From the NCBI GenBank assembly GCA_964606665.1, contig CAZSHS010000007.1, forward strand, positions 82,853-146,852: a stretch of DNA of 64,000 nt. Reading direction: 5' to 3'. Shown here piece by piece: positions 34,089 through 44,190 of this stretch (within the stretch, counting starts at the first letter, position 1; each line of letters opens with the position of its first letter). The position numbers were made by a program, and so were the translations under genes. The stretch is from Aved-18 sp964606665. Its GTDB lineage: Bacteria > Cyanobacteriota > Vampirovibrionia > Obscuribacterales > Obscuribacteraceae. The notes below the pieces were generated by a model. That model searched no databases, was not told where the DNA came from, and worked only from the letters and a program-made list of their open reading frames with translations.

Positions 34089-35618
34089 TTGAATACAACA
34101 TACTATTTTTGGCTTGCAGGCTTCGTCTCTTTAGGCGGTGCAGCCATCGCAGCGCACCTGCTTAAATCGCCACAACGAATGCATGTCACGCATGCTTACT
34201 TGCTTTTTGCCTTCATTTTTGTAGTCATATTTGGCTTTAGATCCTTTGAATTACGCAAAGACAGTAATTTAGCTATAACTGAAGCTGAAAGTGCTTCACT
34301 CAAACTCAAATACGCCACTTCAATAGTGGCCTTTAGTCATGCCTTTTCACAAGACCCAAAGAAAGGTAGCGACCTTGAAAAAAATGTCAAAAGCGCACTG
34401 CAACAAGCCCTAGATACGCTGGAAAAAGGTAAAGACAAATCAAGTTCAAAAACGCCTGACTTAGATCTGGATACCAAAATTATCATCGTAAAGGCAGAGC
34501 AGAAGCTCGCGCTCAAAGACGACATTAAAAACATAGCTGCATCAGATCCTGAGCGTGCACGGCTTTTGAAAGCTGTTTTACAAGATAAATCTGTAAGCAA
34601 ACAAGAGGCAATATCTCTTAAACCTCTGATAGAAACTAAAATTCCAGCAGGTTGGTATAGAGAAGTTTTTGATTTGGAGTGGAGCAAAGCGCTTCTAGAC
34701 AAGAAAAAACACCAAGAAAAACTAGAAAGCTTTTACGAACGGTATTTATGGTATTCGATGCGAATAATGATATTTTTCGCCTTCCTAGCCTTGGTGACCC
34801 TGGTGGGCACTATTACTGTGGGCTTGCAACTTTTTCTATTGGGACGTAATTCCAGTCGCGAAAACGACACTATAAATGATCATGTAACCTGGTCATGGCA
34901 AGCTGTAGCTGCGACACTACTTACTTGGCTTTCATTTACTTTTTTGAGTTCGCCCCTTTTAAAAGAGCTCAACATAACCGCCACCCAGGGTGAAAGATCT
35001 GCCCTTACACTTGCTGTGAGCACGATGGGGCTATACTTATTGCAAAATCTACCAGCTTTAGCTCTTGTTTACTTTCTTGCCATCAAACCTGGTGGCATGA
35101 AACTTTGGTCGGACCAATTCAAAGAATCATTTTGCATAACCTGGAAAACACCAAAACGCAGTACCTTCGGACTTATATTCATGGGGTTTCTGACCTGGGC
35201 TTGTTGTTTTCCCCTTGTACTGCTTGCATCTTGGGCGGCATCAGGTTTTGGTTCTCACATGTCGAGCAATCCCATAATTAGTGAAGTTGTCTCTTCTGTC
35301 AAAAACATGAATGTTTTTGCCATACTGGCATTTACACTTACTTTGGGCGTCATACCGGCTTTACTTGAAGAGCTCTTATTTCGCGGATTTGTTTACATTT
35401 CGCTGCGCAAATACTTAGGTGCTTTTTTGGGAGTTGTTTTAAGCGCAGGTTTGTTTTCTATTGTTCATATGGACCAGGGCAGCATGCTGCAATTGTTTTC
35501 ACTTGGCTTCGTTTTTGCCTATAGCGTAGAGAAAAATCAAAGCCTGATACCGTCTATGGTGGCGCACTGTCTCTGGAATCTCACTGCTTTCACCATGCTA
35601 CTTATGATGTACGCATGA
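34089..35618 (+). CDS. CPBP-family intramembrane metalloprotease, long form
   Basis: A 509-residue polytopic membrane protein. The C-terminal about 200 residues form a CPBP (CAAX protease/bacteriocin-processing) domain with all three motifs: EELLFRG (paired Glu), the FSIVHMDQG His segment, and the MVAHCLWN His/Asn segment. The N-terminal half has two membrane helices around a charged helical domain (about residues 50-220) not found in short family members. The start is a TTG at 34089 with a weak ribosome-binding site, so the exact N terminus is uncertain. The substrate is unknown. RecO follows by 7 nt. Confidence 0.85.
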   Translation: MNTTYYFWLAGFVSLGGAAIAAHLLKSPQRMHVTHAYLLFAFIFVVIFGFRSFELRKDSNLAITEAESASLKLKYATSIVAFSHAFSQDPKKGSDLEKNVKSALQQALDTLEKGKDKSSSKTPDLDLDTKIIIVKAEQKLALKDDIKNIAASDPERARLLKAVLQDKSVSKQEAISLKPLIETKIPAGWYREVFDLEWSKALLDKKKHQEKLESFYERYLWYSMRIMIFFAFLALVTLVGTITVGLQLFLLGRNSSRENDTINDHVTWSWQAVAATLLTWLSFTFLSSPLLKELNITATQGERSALTLAVSTMGLYLLQNLPALALVYFLAIKPGGMKLWSDQFKESFCITWKTPKRSTFGLIFMGFLTWACCFPLVLLASWAASGFGSHMSSNPIISEVVSSVKNMNVFAILAFTLTLGVIPALLEELLFRGFVYISLRKYLGAFLGVVLSAGLFSIVHMDQGSMLQLFSLGFVFAYSVEKNQSLIPSMVAHCLWNLTAFTMLLMMYA

Positions 35619-35625
35619 CTTACAT

Positions 35626-36444
35626 ATGAAAACTTATCTTGTCACCGCCATAAATTTAAGCAATTACGCCATTGGCGAATCGGACAAAGTGCTTGTGATG
35701 TTCAGCAAAGAGCAAGGGCTACTCAAAGCCGTTGCAAAAGGGGCTCGCAGCACTAAAGCTAAAATGGCTGGCAAATCTGAAGCTTTATGCGTAAATAAAT
35801 TACTCATAAACAAAGGCAAAACGCTCGACACCATTTCGCAAGCAGAGTCTATTGAGACCTTTCCAAAATTACGCACAGACTTAAAACGTTTGACTACAGG
35901 TTTCTATTTAGCCGAGCTGACCCAGGCATTTGCCGAAGGACTAGAAGCTGAGTGCGACGAATATTTCGAGTTCTTGAACAAAGCACTAAAATTGCTTGAA
36001 GAGAAAGATTCAGACCCAACTTTGCTCAGACTACAAGTTGAAATGTGTCTTTTGAATATACTGGGCTTGAAGCCCGAACTGACTGTCTGTGTCAATTGTC
36101 GCCAGCTCATTACCGAATACAGTATTGAAGCTTTTCTAAGCCAACTAGGTGGAGTAGGCTGCAAATCTTGTATGCAGTCACAAGCAAGCCTGCCCAGGAT
36201 TCGCGAGGCTGAAGGTATTGAGAATATTGCTCAAATGAAACGGGTTTATTTGAGTCCTATGGTTTGGAAAACGCTAGTTATGGCGCTGAGCAATAGCGAC
36301 AAACTAGACCCCAACCCACGTATTAGCTTAAGTGACGCTCAGCAAAAGGCGCTTGCATTTGCGGTCAAAATAAGCAAACGATACCTTGAAGACAGAGCAG
36401 GCAAACCATTCAAAACGTTAAGTCTTTTAGATAGCATTACCTAA
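35626..36444 (+). CDS. recO: DNA repair protein RecO
   Basis: The 272-residue protein has the RecO architecture. The N-terminal OB fold starts with YLVTAINLSNYAIGESDKVL and contains KGARSTKAKMAG. A helical domain follows, with a zinc-binding Cys-pair module CVNC ... GCKSC between residues about 150 and 185. RecO loads RecA onto SSB-coated DNA with RecR and anneals strands in recombinational repair. It sits between the CPBP protease and glyA genes with short spacings. Confidence 0.93.
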   Translation: MKTYLVTAINLSNYAIGESDKVLVMFSKEQGLLKAVAKGARSTKAKMAGKSEALCVNKLLINKGKTLDTISQAESIETFPKLRTDLKRLTTGFYLAELTQAFAEGLEAECDEYFEFLNKALKLLEEKDSDPTLLRLQVEMCLLNILGLKPELTVCVNCRQLITEYSIEAFLSQLGGVGCKSCMQSQASLPRIREAEGIENIAQMKRVYLSPMVWKTLVMALSNSDKLDPNPRISLSDAQQKALAFAVKISKRYLEDRAGKPFKTLSLLDSIT

Positions 36445-36538
36445 AGATTTGACTCTAAGGCTTAACTGCAATCTTTCAAAAAACAGAAGTCAAGCAAGCT
36501 ACAATTATAGAGAAATTGCTATTTGCGAGGAAGTCTGT

Positions 36539-37804
36539 GTGAGTTCGATTCTAATTAAAACTGATCCGGAGCTTTACTCCTCCATAAATAAGGAACTAGA
36601 ACGTCAGCGAAATTGCATCGAGTTAATTGCAAGCGAAAATTTTGTGAGCGAGGCGGTGCTTGAAGCACAGGGTTCTGTTTTAACAAACAAATATGCAGAA
36701 GGACTGCCTGCCAAGAGATACTATGGCGGTTGCGAATTTGTAGACGAAGTGGAAACACTTGCAATTGAGCGAATCAAAAAACTATTCAACGCACCTCACG
36801 CAAACGTTCAACCGCATTCGGGTGCTCAAGCCAATATGGCCGTTTTCTTTGCCATGTTAAAACCTGGTGACAAAGTTATGGGTATGTCGCTCGACCAGGG
36901 TGGTCACTTGACTCATGGCTCTCCGGTTAATTTCTCAGGCAAATGGTTTGATGTAAGTCACTACGGAATTGATACCAATACCGGCAAAATAGATTACGAC
37001 GTTGTTGAAAAGCAAGCGCTTGAATGTAAGCCAAAATTGATTGTGTGCGGTGCAAGCAACTATTCACGCATAATAGATTTTGAGCGATTTAGAAAAATTG
37101 CAGACAAATGTGGCGCCTTACTTTTGGCTGACGTGGCTCACATTGCGGGTTTAATCGTAGCTGGTCTACATCCAAATCCCTTTCCTCATGCTCATTTTGT
37201 CACGACAACTACGCACAAGACTTTGCGCGGTCCTCGCGGCGGCGTCACAATGTGTTTAGAAGAATACGCCAAGGACATCGACAAAGCAGTTTTCCCTGGA
37301 TTACAGGGCGGACCGCTTATGCATGTAATCGCGGCTAAGGCTGCCTCTTTTGGCGAAGCGCTCAAACCCGAATTCAAAACTTATCAAGAAAATATTGTGG
37401 CAAACGCAAAAACTTTGGCCAACACCATTTTGAATCAGGGTCTGGAAATAGTCTCTGGCGGTACAGACAATCATTTGATGACGGTTGATTTGCGTCCAAT
37501 AAAAATGACTGGTAAACGCGCTTGTATAGTACTTGAAGAAGTTAATATCACCACAAACAAAAACGCAGTACCAAACGATCCTGAAAAGCCCATGGTTACA
37601 AGCGGTATTCGCATAGGCACTCCTGCTGTCACTTCGCGCGGCATGGGTATTAGTGAAATGGAAATAATAGGCAAATTAATTGGCGAGACATTAAAAGCAC
37701 CAGACGATGAAAGCGTGCGCGAGCAAAGCAAAAAAGCAGTGGCTGAGCTATGTCACAAATTCCCTCTTTACGCGGTCAATCTGACAGGCGCTGCAAGTAA
37801 GTGA
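36539..37804 (+). CDS. glyA: Serine hydroxymethyltransferase
   Basis: GlyA interconverts serine and glycine with tetrahydrofolate and pyridoxal phosphate. The PLP lysine lies in TTTTHKTLRGPRGG. Other family motifs are ELIASENFVS, NKYAEGLPAKRYYGG, HSGAQANMAV and ADVAHIAGLI. I placed the start at GTG 36539, preceded by GAGG at 8 nt. It gives 421 residues, the usual family length. The longer frame from 36449 would add 30 residues of unrelated sequence. The stop overlaps a possible GTG start of the next gene (GTGA). Confidence 0.96.
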   Translation: MSSILIKTDPELYSSINKELERQRNCIELIASENFVSEAVLEAQGSVLTNKYAEGLPAKRYYGGCEFVDEVETLAIERIKKLFNAPHANVQPHSGAQANMAVFFAMLKPGDKVMGMSLDQGGHLTHGSPVNFSGKWFDVSHYGIDTNTGKIDYDVVEKQALECKPKLIVCGASNYSRIIDFERFRKIADKCGALLLADVAHIAGLIVAGLHPNPFPHAHFVTTTTHKTLRGPRGGVTMCLEEYAKDIDKAVFPGLQGGPLMHVIAAKAASFGEALKPEFKTYQENIVANAKTLANTILNQGLEIVSGGTDNHLMTVDLRPIKMTGKRACIVLEEVNITTNKNAVPNDPEKPMVTSGIRIGTPAVTSRGMGISEMEIIGKLIGETLKAPDDESVREQSKKAVAELCHKFPLYAVNLTGAASK

Positions 37805-37812
37805 GCAATAAC

Positions 37813-39219
37813 ATGTCTCTTGGCGAAAACGAAAAACAGCCAGAGCTTCCGCCTTCCAATTCATCGGATGGCGTGCCCGCTCAGCCAACTTTACAGGCTC
37901 CCCCCTTGGCACAAGCAACACAACCGGCTCAACCATTCCCTCAAGATCCAGACGAGCCTGAGATTTCAGACAATCTAGAGCCGCCCGTAATTAAAAATCG
38001 CGCGACCAACATTATGATTCGCGCTTGCCAACTTTTATTGTTTTTGACCGGACTGGTTATTGCCATCTTTGTAATTCCACGCGGACACCTTGAGCAGATG
38101 CAATACGCTGGTTTTCTGATTGCACTTTCAATGAGCTGGTGGCTCACGCCAGAAATTAGGTCGCGTGCACTCAAACTTGGTTTGGTAGACAAACCAGGCG
38201 AAGAGCGTCGTATTCACAAAACAGCCGTTCCCCGCCTTGGTGGTGTGGCCATTTTTATAAGCATTCTTTTTACTATTGGAACACTTGTGGCCATCGCTGG
38301 CCGGCTGCCGCGTGATGCACGCGGAGTGGAAGGCATTCTTGGCATCGCCATTGGTGGCACACTCATTTTCGTACTGGGTTTGCTCGACGATTTAGAGTCA
38401 ATTCGAGCACGCGATAAATTTATAGTTCAGATACTTGCAGCCACAGCCGCTTACTCACTAGGCGTGCGCATTCGGTCTATTCCAATTCCTTTAAATATGG
38501 ATTTAGACTTGGGATTTTTTACCATTCAAGGAGGCGTCCCCATCGAACTGGGTCCTCTCAGCTTGCCGATTACAGTCTTATGGCTTGTGGGAGTAGCAAA
38601 CGCAGTTAACTTAATCGATGGTATGGACGGACTGGCCGCAGGTGTTTCGGCCATTTCGGCAATTACAATCTGGAGCGTCGCCCTCAGCCAAAGCATCGTT
38701 CGACCTTACGCAGCATTAATGGCTGCAGTAGTAGCTGGAGCACTGTTTGGTTTCTTGCGTTGGAATTTCAACCCGGCTCGTATTTTCTTGGGAGATTCAG
38801 GAGCGTATCTCGTTGGTTTCATTTTGGGGGCCATCTCTATTACGGGAGTAATCAAGGGAGTAGCTGCAGCTACTGTGATTGTGCCAACTTTTCTTTTAGT
38901 AGGACTTATTTTGTTTTTCCCGCTGCTCGATACCTCTTGGGCAGTAATCAGACGCATGGCTGCTGGTCGGTCGATTTTTGCACCAGATGCAGGACACATT
39001 CACCACAGGCTATTGCGCACCGGTTTATCGCAAAAAAATGTAGCCTATATTATTTATAGTGTGTCTGCACTCCTGGGTCTGGTTGCCACTTATTTCGTCA
39101 ATCAACACTGGTATTTTTTGAAGCTAACAGCTTGCGTTCTTGTTATGGCGCTTTTCTTTGCAGAAGTGCTAAACAGACACAGACAAAGAGGCAGCAAAAA
39201 GCAAGCTAAGAAAAACTGA
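37813..39219 (+). CDS. WecA/TagO-type polyprenyl-phosphate glycosyl-1-phosphate transferase
   Basis: A polytopic protein of about 468 residues in the MraY/WecA family. Signature segments are GLVDKPGEERRIH and LGLLDDLESIRA, with NLIDGMDGLAAG, FLGDSGAYLVG and the HIHHRL motif that separates WecA/TagO from MraY. It transfers a sugar-1-phosphate from a UDP-sugar to undecaprenyl phosphate, the first step of many surface polysaccharides. An unusual Pro/Gln-rich N-terminal extension of about 60 residues precedes the first membrane helix. ATG 37813 follows AGTGAG at 7 nt; GTG 37801 is an alternative start overlapping the glyA stop. Confidence 0.9.
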   Translation: MSLGENEKQPELPPSNSSDGVPAQPTLQAPPLAQATQPAQPFPQDPDEPEISDNLEPPVIKNRATNIMIRACQLLLFLTGLVIAIFVIPRGHLEQMQYAGFLIALSMSWWLTPEIRSRALKLGLVDKPGEERRIHKTAVPRLGGVAIFISILFTIGTLVAIAGRLPRDARGVEGILGIAIGGTLIFVLGLLDDLESIRARDKFIVQILAATAAYSLGVRIRSIPIPLNMDLDLGFFTIQGGVPIELGPLSLPITVLWLVGVANAVNLIDGMDGLAAGVSAISAITIWSVALSQSIVRPYAALMAAVVAGALFGFLRWNFNPARIFLGDSGAYLVGFILGAISITGVIKGVAAATVIVPTFLLVGLILFFPLLDTSWAVIRRMAAGRSIFAPDAGHIHHRLLRTGLSQKNVAYIIYSVSALLGLVATYFVNQHWYFLKLTACVLVMALFFAEVLNRHRQRGSKKQAKKN

Positions 39220-39226
39220 GAAAATC

Positions 39227-40744
39227 TTGAGATCTCCTTTTTTTATTTTAGTTGCGATAATGGCTTTAGGTCTTTGTCTGCGATTGTTTCTAATCAATGG
39301 CGGAGTTGATTTAGACGAATGTATAACTGAGTATGTAAGTTCTAGCCAATCGCTAGATGAGCTTACAGACAGAATTGTGCAACATGAATTTGGTCCTCCG
39401 CTATATTTCTATTTGATGATGCTCTGGCGTAAAGTCACTCCCGACCAGGCAATTTATCTAGCTCTGCCATCTTTATTTTTTGGCATGCTTTTAATTCCAC
39501 TCACTTATCTTCTGGCCAATAAACTAACTAGCTCAAAAAACATAGCTCAAATTGCAGCTTTATTTTGTGCCTTGTCACCTCTTGCTCTGTTTTATTCGCA
39601 CGAAACTCGCGTTTATTCTATGTTTGCTTGCTTGAATGCTGCAACTGCTTATTTTTATATCAAATGGTTCAAAGACAAAAGCAAATCATCACTAGTCGCT
39701 TTAACAATTTGCGCTTGCCTTTTGGCTTACACTCATTATCTTGCCTTTTTCTTTTTGGGATTACTTGTAATTGGCGCGTTCGTTTATTGCGGGTTCGAAA
39801 AAAAAACTAGAGACTTTTATAGAACGATACCTTTGTTTTTTCTGCCAGCAGCATTGTTTTTGCCTTGGCTTGGCAATATGAAAAAACATTTGAGCGTGGG
39901 TACTTACTGGGTCGAGCCCACGCCAATAAATATGTGGTGGCAAGTAATAGTCTCGAACACAGCCGCTCTTTCACCAGCACCGTGGGTACTTGGGGCATTT
40001 TTGACAATTCCCTTTCTTCTCGTGTTTATGGTGCTTTGGCTCAAAAAAAAACTGGATTTGCCTAAAGGCGAAATCGCATTCCTGCTTGTAATAGTAATAC
40101 CGCCTGCTTTTTTGGTTGGTTATATAACGCCCTATATTTTTGGATATTGTCGCTATATGATGCCTTTTGCTCCATTTGCCTGGATATTTTTTGCCATCCT
40201 TTGGTCAAGGAGTATGAAGCCCAAAATGCTTGTGACATTACTAGTAGTACTATGTTTCTTTGACGGTTTTGAAGCAAAAAGTCTTGGTTCTCTCAATCGA
40301 AGCGGAATGCGCCAAATTGCAAAGGACATGAGTAATAATCGTTTTGGCGACTGTCTTTATCTTGTGTTGCCAGATTTCGATGCATATACTTTGCGTTATT
40401 ATTTGCGCACTGAAAATTCTAACAAAGACAACTTCAAAATCATTTCTTTTCCCAATCTAGATATGCAGCGCCCTACTCCGCATCAGGGTTATGCAAGCGC
40501 CTGGGCCGACAAAGACAATGTAGACAGATTGATGAACTATCTTGAGGCGAGCAATCAAAAAACTTTGCTTGTTATACGAGATCCTGCAGTGCTTGAAAGT
40601 TCACAAATGCCTGCGAAATCGCGTATAGACCAGGTGATGGCCAGGCTTGGCGAAAAGTACCAGAAAATCGGCGATACGATCAATTATAAAGCCAAAGGTA
40701 GATCCTACTTTGTGGACCAATTTAATTTATCAGTTTATAAATAG
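39227..40744 (+). CDS. GT39-like membrane glycosyltransferase
   Basis: The 505-residue polytopic protein follows the ArnT/PMT (GT-C) plan. After the first membrane helix the acidic catalytic loop reads GGVDLDECITEYVSS and is followed by HEFGPPLYFYLMMLW. About ten further helices and a C-terminal soluble domain follow. Such enzymes move a sugar from a polyprenyl-phosphate donor on the outer face of the cytoplasmic membrane. It lies 7 nt behind the WecA-like gene, with which it probably forms a surface-glycan pair. The start TTG at 39227 is plausible but not certain. Confidence 0.8.
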   Translation: MRSPFFILVAIMALGLCLRLFLINGGVDLDECITEYVSSSQSLDELTDRIVQHEFGPPLYFYLMMLWRKVTPDQAIYLALPSLFFGMLLIPLTYLLANKLTSSKNIAQIAALFCALSPLALFYSHETRVYSMFACLNAATAYFYIKWFKDKSKSSLVALTICACLLAYTHYLAFFFLGLLVIGAFVYCGFEKKTRDFYRTIPLFFLPAALFLPWLGNMKKHLSVGTYWVEPTPINMWWQVIVSNTAALSPAPWVLGAFLTIPFLLVFMVLWLKKKLDLPKGEIAFLLVIVIPPAFLVGYITPYIFGYCRYMMPFAPFAWIFFAILWSRSMKPKMLVTLLVVLCFFDGFEAKSLGSLNRSGMRQIAKDMSNNRFGDCLYLVLPDFDAYTLRYYLRTENSNKDNFKIISFPNLDMQRPTPHQGYASAWADKDNVDRLMNYLEASNQKTLLVIRDPAVLESSQMPAKSRIDQVMARLGEKYQKIGDTINYKAKGRSYFVDQFNLSVYK

Positions 40745-40807
40745 CTAAAATTAGCAAATGAGAAGACCGGCTTAAACTTTAGAGTATGTGGAATAAACGC
40801 GATTAAG

Positions 40808-41248
40808 ATGCTTGAATTTCTAACTTTTGAATTAAACGATACAAAAATAGCTCTGCCGGTAGAAGCAGTGTCGAGCATTTATGAAGCGGTTGCTATTCAG
40901 CCATCCAAGATAGAGCGTCCAGGAATTTTGGGCGATTTCAATCTACACGGTGAAATGATACCGGTTCTAAATTTAGACAGGCATTGGAAGCGCGAAATAA
41001 AAACGACTAAGCTAGACAGTCAGATTATCGTTCTTAATCACAGCCAAAATCTCGTTGCCATTATTGCCGATGACGTCAAAGGAACTATAAGAGTTGAGCC
41101 GAATGCGGTAATGTCACTAAATGCAGTTCTGCCTCAAGATTATGAACAGAATCCTCATGGTTTAACCGTTTACGACAACGAAATCTACTTTGTTCTGGAT
41201 CTTGAAAGCATACTTGCGACTCAAATGGATGAGTTCAATCATGCATGA
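40808..41248 (+). CDS. cheW: CheW-like coupling protein (first copy)
   Basis: A 146-residue single CheW domain (EFLTFELNDTKIALPVEAV ... GDFNLHGEMIPVLNL ... IIADDVKG). CheW proteins hold receptors and CheA together in the signalling array. It opens a transcription unit that runs to about 53160 with overlaps or short gaps throughout. The last 8 bases overlap the next cheW gene in another frame, indicating coupled translation. The sequence is divergent from canonical CheW, as in pilus-type (PilI-like) systems. Confidence 0.85.
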   Translation: MLEFLTFELNDTKIALPVEAVSSIYEAVAIQPSKIERPGILGDFNLHGEMIPVLNLDRHWKREIKTTKLDSQIIVLNHSQNLVAIIADDVKGTIRVEPNAVMSLNAVLPQDYEQNPHGLTVYDNEIYFVLDLESILATQMDEFNHA

Positions 41249-41639
41249 ATTATTGATGCTTGCCATTGAAGGCACCATTTTTGCTGTACCGACCTCTTAT
41301 CTGGTAGAGGTTTTACCGGCAGTAGCCTTGAGTTCTATGCCTCATCAGCCCGATTTTATAAGCGGTCTTATGAACTTGCGAGGAGAAGTGCTTGCCGTCC
41401 ACGACATGCGCAAACACGCTGGTATAAAAGCCAAAGAAATTGAAGAAACAGACAAAATAGTGGTTGCCACTGATGGCAAGATTAAACTTGGCATTCTGGT
41501 TGACAAGATAGATGCCGTACAACGCTTTAAGGAAGAACAGTTATTTGCCCAGTCCCTTTCACCGCGTGCTTTTCGCATAATCGAACTGAAAGACCGAAAT
41601 GTCCATATAAAAGACCTTCAGGATTATCTGGACGACTAA
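41241..41639 (+). CDS. cheW: CheW-like coupling protein (second copy)
   Basis: A 132-residue CheW domain (MLAIEGTIFAVPTSYLVEVL, FISGLMNLRGEVLAVHDMR, KLGILVDKID). I start it at the ATG at 41241, which overlaps the end of the first cheW by 8 bp and is preceded by GATGAG. A longer frame upstream from 41190 lies inside the first gene and is not needed. Two adjacent CheW proteins before one receptor suggest distinct adaptor roles, such as one for the receptor and one for CheA. Confidence 0.85.
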   Translation: MHELLMLAIEGTIFAVPTSYLVEVLPAVALSSMPHQPDFISGLMNLRGEVLAVHDMRKHAGIKAKEIEETDKIVVATDGKIKLGILVDKIDAVQRFKEEQLFAQSLSPRAFRIIELKDRNVHIKDLQDYLDD

Positions 41640-41684
41640 CCTGGGTATAGAAAATGAAGATCAAACTCATATTGGAGACGTTTC

Positions 41685-42641
41685 ATGGCCAAATCGGCGA
41701 CTAACGGCAGAAAAACTACGACTAAAACTCAGTCGAGGGTGGCATCAAAGCCCCAGTCCCAGAATTTCAATTCCTCTGACAATTCAAAAGACCAGTATGA
41801 GCGCATAGACGAAATGGTGCATGAAGTTTCGCGTCTGGCTCAGTTAATTTTAGAAGCCGCCACAAATTTGTCAGTCAATTCCACTCAAACTGCAGCAGCC
41901 GTCACTCAGACCACCACGATAGTAGAGGAAGTACGCCAAACTGTCGAGGTTTCAAGCAAGAAAGCGCAAAACGTATCGACCGACGCACGAAACGTCTTAC
42001 AGACTTCAGAGCATGGTCAAAAAGCTGCAAACGACGTTCTGCAAGGTATGCAGGCGATTAAAGAACATATGGATTCGCTAACCCAGACAATTTTGACTCT
42101 GCGCAACCAGACCAAACAAGTTGGTGAAATTATCGCAACTGTAGACGATATTGCCCAGCAGTCTAACTTGCTTGCTGTAAACGCAGCCATTGAAGCCGCA
42201 AGAGCGGGCGAGCAAGGAAAAGGATTTGCCGTAGTGGCACAAGCAATTAAGAGTCTGGCAGAACAATCTAAGAAATCAACTTCTAATGTTCGCAGCATTT
42301 TAAATGAAATTGTAGAAGCCACCGCATCTGCCACTATGAAAACTGAACACGGTATCAAAGTAGTTGCCGATGGTGAAGTCTTTGCCAAACAAGCAGGTCA
42401 TGCCATGGTAGTTTTGGCCGATAGTATGAATCGCTCTGCTCAAGCAGCCATACAAATCGAAGCTTCGAGCCAACAGCAACTGCAAGGAGTGCAGCAAGTT
42501 TTAGAAGCAATGAAGAGCGTCGAAGAAGCAAGTAACGATAATCAAAAAGGTGCCAAAGAATTAGAAGAAGCAGTTACTCGCTTGAATGATCTCGGTGGCA
42601 ACCTAAAGCATCTAACTGAGCGACTCGGCTCGCGCAACTAA
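41685..42641 (+). CDS. Soluble methyl-accepting chemotaxis protein
   Basis: The 318-residue protein has a disordered Ser/Thr/Gln-rich N terminus (about 1-35) and no membrane segment. It then forms one long coiled-coil signalling domain whose hairpin tip is recognisable (IAQQSNLLAVNAAIEAARAG, followed by EQGKGFAVVAQAIKSLAEQS). It therefore lacks a periplasmic sensor and must receive input in the cytoplasm or from partner proteins. GGAG lies a usual distance before the ATG. Gln/Glu pairs in the helices could be CheR/CheB methylation sites; both enzymes are encoded downstream. Confidence 0.93.
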   Translation: MAKSATNGRKTTTKTQSRVASKPQSQNFNSSDNSKDQYERIDEMVHEVSRLAQLILEAATNLSVNSTQTAAAVTQTTTIVEEVRQTVEVSSKKAQNVSTDARNVLQTSEHGQKAANDVLQGMQAIKEHMDSLTQTILTLRNQTKQVGEIIATVDDIAQQSNLLAVNAAIEAARAGEQGKGFAVVAQAIKSLAEQSKKSTSNVRSILNEIVEATASATMKTEHGIKVVADGEVFAKQAGHAMVVLADSMNRSAQAAIQIEASSQQQLQGVQQVLEAMKSVEEASNDNQKGAKELEEAVTRLNDLGGNLKHLTERLGSRN

Positions 42642-42663
42642 GGGATGAGTAATTAAATAAATT

Positions 42664-44190
42664 ATGACGGTCAATATCTCCTCTAACCTGGTCAAAGCAA
42701 TGCTTGATTGGGTTGAGCTGCAACTTGGCCTGAAAATATCAGAATCGCGTCATAGTGACTTTGAAAAATCTTTGTGTTTAGCTGCTACCGATGCCGGTTG
42801 TCAAACACCGGCTGAATTTATTTCAAAGTTCATTCGCGGAAATCCTAGCCAAAAAGAAATAGGAATTCTTTCTACTTATTTGACCATTGGCGAGACTTAT
42901 TTCTTTCGAGACCCACTGAGCTTCTCTGTTCTCGTAAATAGTGTTTTGCCCGAAGTCGAGCGTCAAAATCCAGAAAAATCAGTTCGTATCTGGAGTGCCG
43001 GTTGCTCCACAGGCGAAGAGCCTTATTCTATTGCTATTTCGTTGATTACCAAATTAAACGATTGGACAGTTGATATCCTTGCCTCAGACATCAATCCTCA
43101 ATCGCTTGAAACGGCTCGCAAAGGGACTTATAGACGCTGGTCGTTCAGAGAAGTACCTACATTTATTCAAAATAGATTTTTCAGTTTAAACTCAGAACAC
43201 CGCTACAAAATTTCTGACAAAGTAAAAGACCAAGTCAAATTCTTTTACCTGAATCTTGCCCAGCCAGAAGCTGATTTTCCAAGCGAACTAAACGGCACCA
43301 CAAATCTGGATATTATTTTTTGTCGCAATGTCTTGATTTACTTTAGTCCACAGCAAACCGCCGAAGTGCTCTATCGTTTCTATAGAGCCTTAAAACCAGG
43401 CGGTTGGCTATTTTTAGGACCGACTGAAATTCCACATCCCACACCACCTTTCTTTTCTGTTTTAAATTATGACGGTGCTCTGGTTTTGCAAGCAAAAAAA
43501 TCATCTGCAATCGAGTTCGACCACGCCCAGGTAAACATTACTAAATCGAATTTTTCTCTATTTGGATCTTCTATAGAATCAAAAACATTCGATTCATTGG
43601 TCCAACCAGATGATTCCGCTCTGACAGCCTCTTCTACAAGTTGGAGTAGCCTTGCTATTCCCAATGCCAATACCAGTAGTGGTATCACTAATTTTGAAGA
43701 AAGTCCTGGCAGTCTTTTTAGTCGGGGCGAATACAAACGAGTAATAGATAGACTCTTTGAAGCCTCCAGACCATCCAATAAAAAAACAACAGAGGAGATG
43801 GCTCTGATAGCCAAATCCTATGCCAATCTAGGCAATCTGGATGCTGCTAAAGATTGGTGTGACCAGCTCATTTCTTTAGATGTAGTAAATCCGCGTTGGT
43901 ACTATCTCAAAGCCACAATAGAGCAAGAGAACACTCAAGACAAGGAAGCTATCCAAGCCCTGCAACAAGCCATTTTTCTTGATCCCGATTTTATAATGGC
44001 ACACATGGCTTTAGCCAATATTTTTAAACAACACGGAAAAAGCGATGATTCTAGCAGATATTATAAAAATGCCTCAGAATTGCTTGGTGTGAGAGATAGT
44101 GATGAACTCGTTCCCGATTCTGATGGACTGACAGTTGGTCAACTTTTAAATATCGTGCGCTCTTTAAGTCCCCAAGGAGGTTCTAAATGA
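42664..44190 (+). CDS. cheR: CheR methyltransferase with C-terminal TPR region
   Basis: A 508-residue protein. The N-terminal helical domain and the SAM-dependent methyltransferase fold occupy about residues 1-275: the family motif TYFFRDPLSFSVL is followed by IWSAGCSTGEEPYSIAI and IIFCRNVLIYF. A Ser-rich linker follows. Residues about 340-480 are tetratricopeptide-like helices (MALIAKSYANLGNLDAAKDW; IQALQQAIFLDPDFIMAHMA). It methylates glutamates of the receptor. The TPR tail probably binds partners, as in MXAN/FrzF- and WspC-type enzymes. ATGA overlap couples it to the next cheW. Confidence 0.92.
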   Translation: MTVNISSNLVKAMLDWVELQLGLKISESRHSDFEKSLCLAATDAGCQTPAEFISKFIRGNPSQKEIGILSTYLTIGETYFFRDPLSFSVLVNSVLPEVERQNPEKSVRIWSAGCSTGEEPYSIAISLITKLNDWTVDILASDINPQSLETARKGTYRRWSFREVPTFIQNRFFSLNSEHRYKISDKVKDQVKFFYLNLAQPEADFPSELNGTTNLDIIFCRNVLIYFSPQQTAEVLYRFYRALKPGGWLFLGPTEIPHPTPPFFSVLNYDGALVLQAKKSSAIEFDHAQVNITKSNFSLFGSSIESKTFDSLVQPDDSALTASSTSWSSLAIPNANTSSGITNFEESPGSLFSRGEYKRVIDRLFEASRPSNKKTTEEMALIAKSYANLGNLDAAKDWCDQLISLDVVNPRWYYLKATIEQENTQDKEAIQALQQAIFLDPDFIMAHMALANIFKQHGKSDDSSRYYKNASELLGVRDSDELVPDSDGLTVGQLLNIVRSLSPQGGSK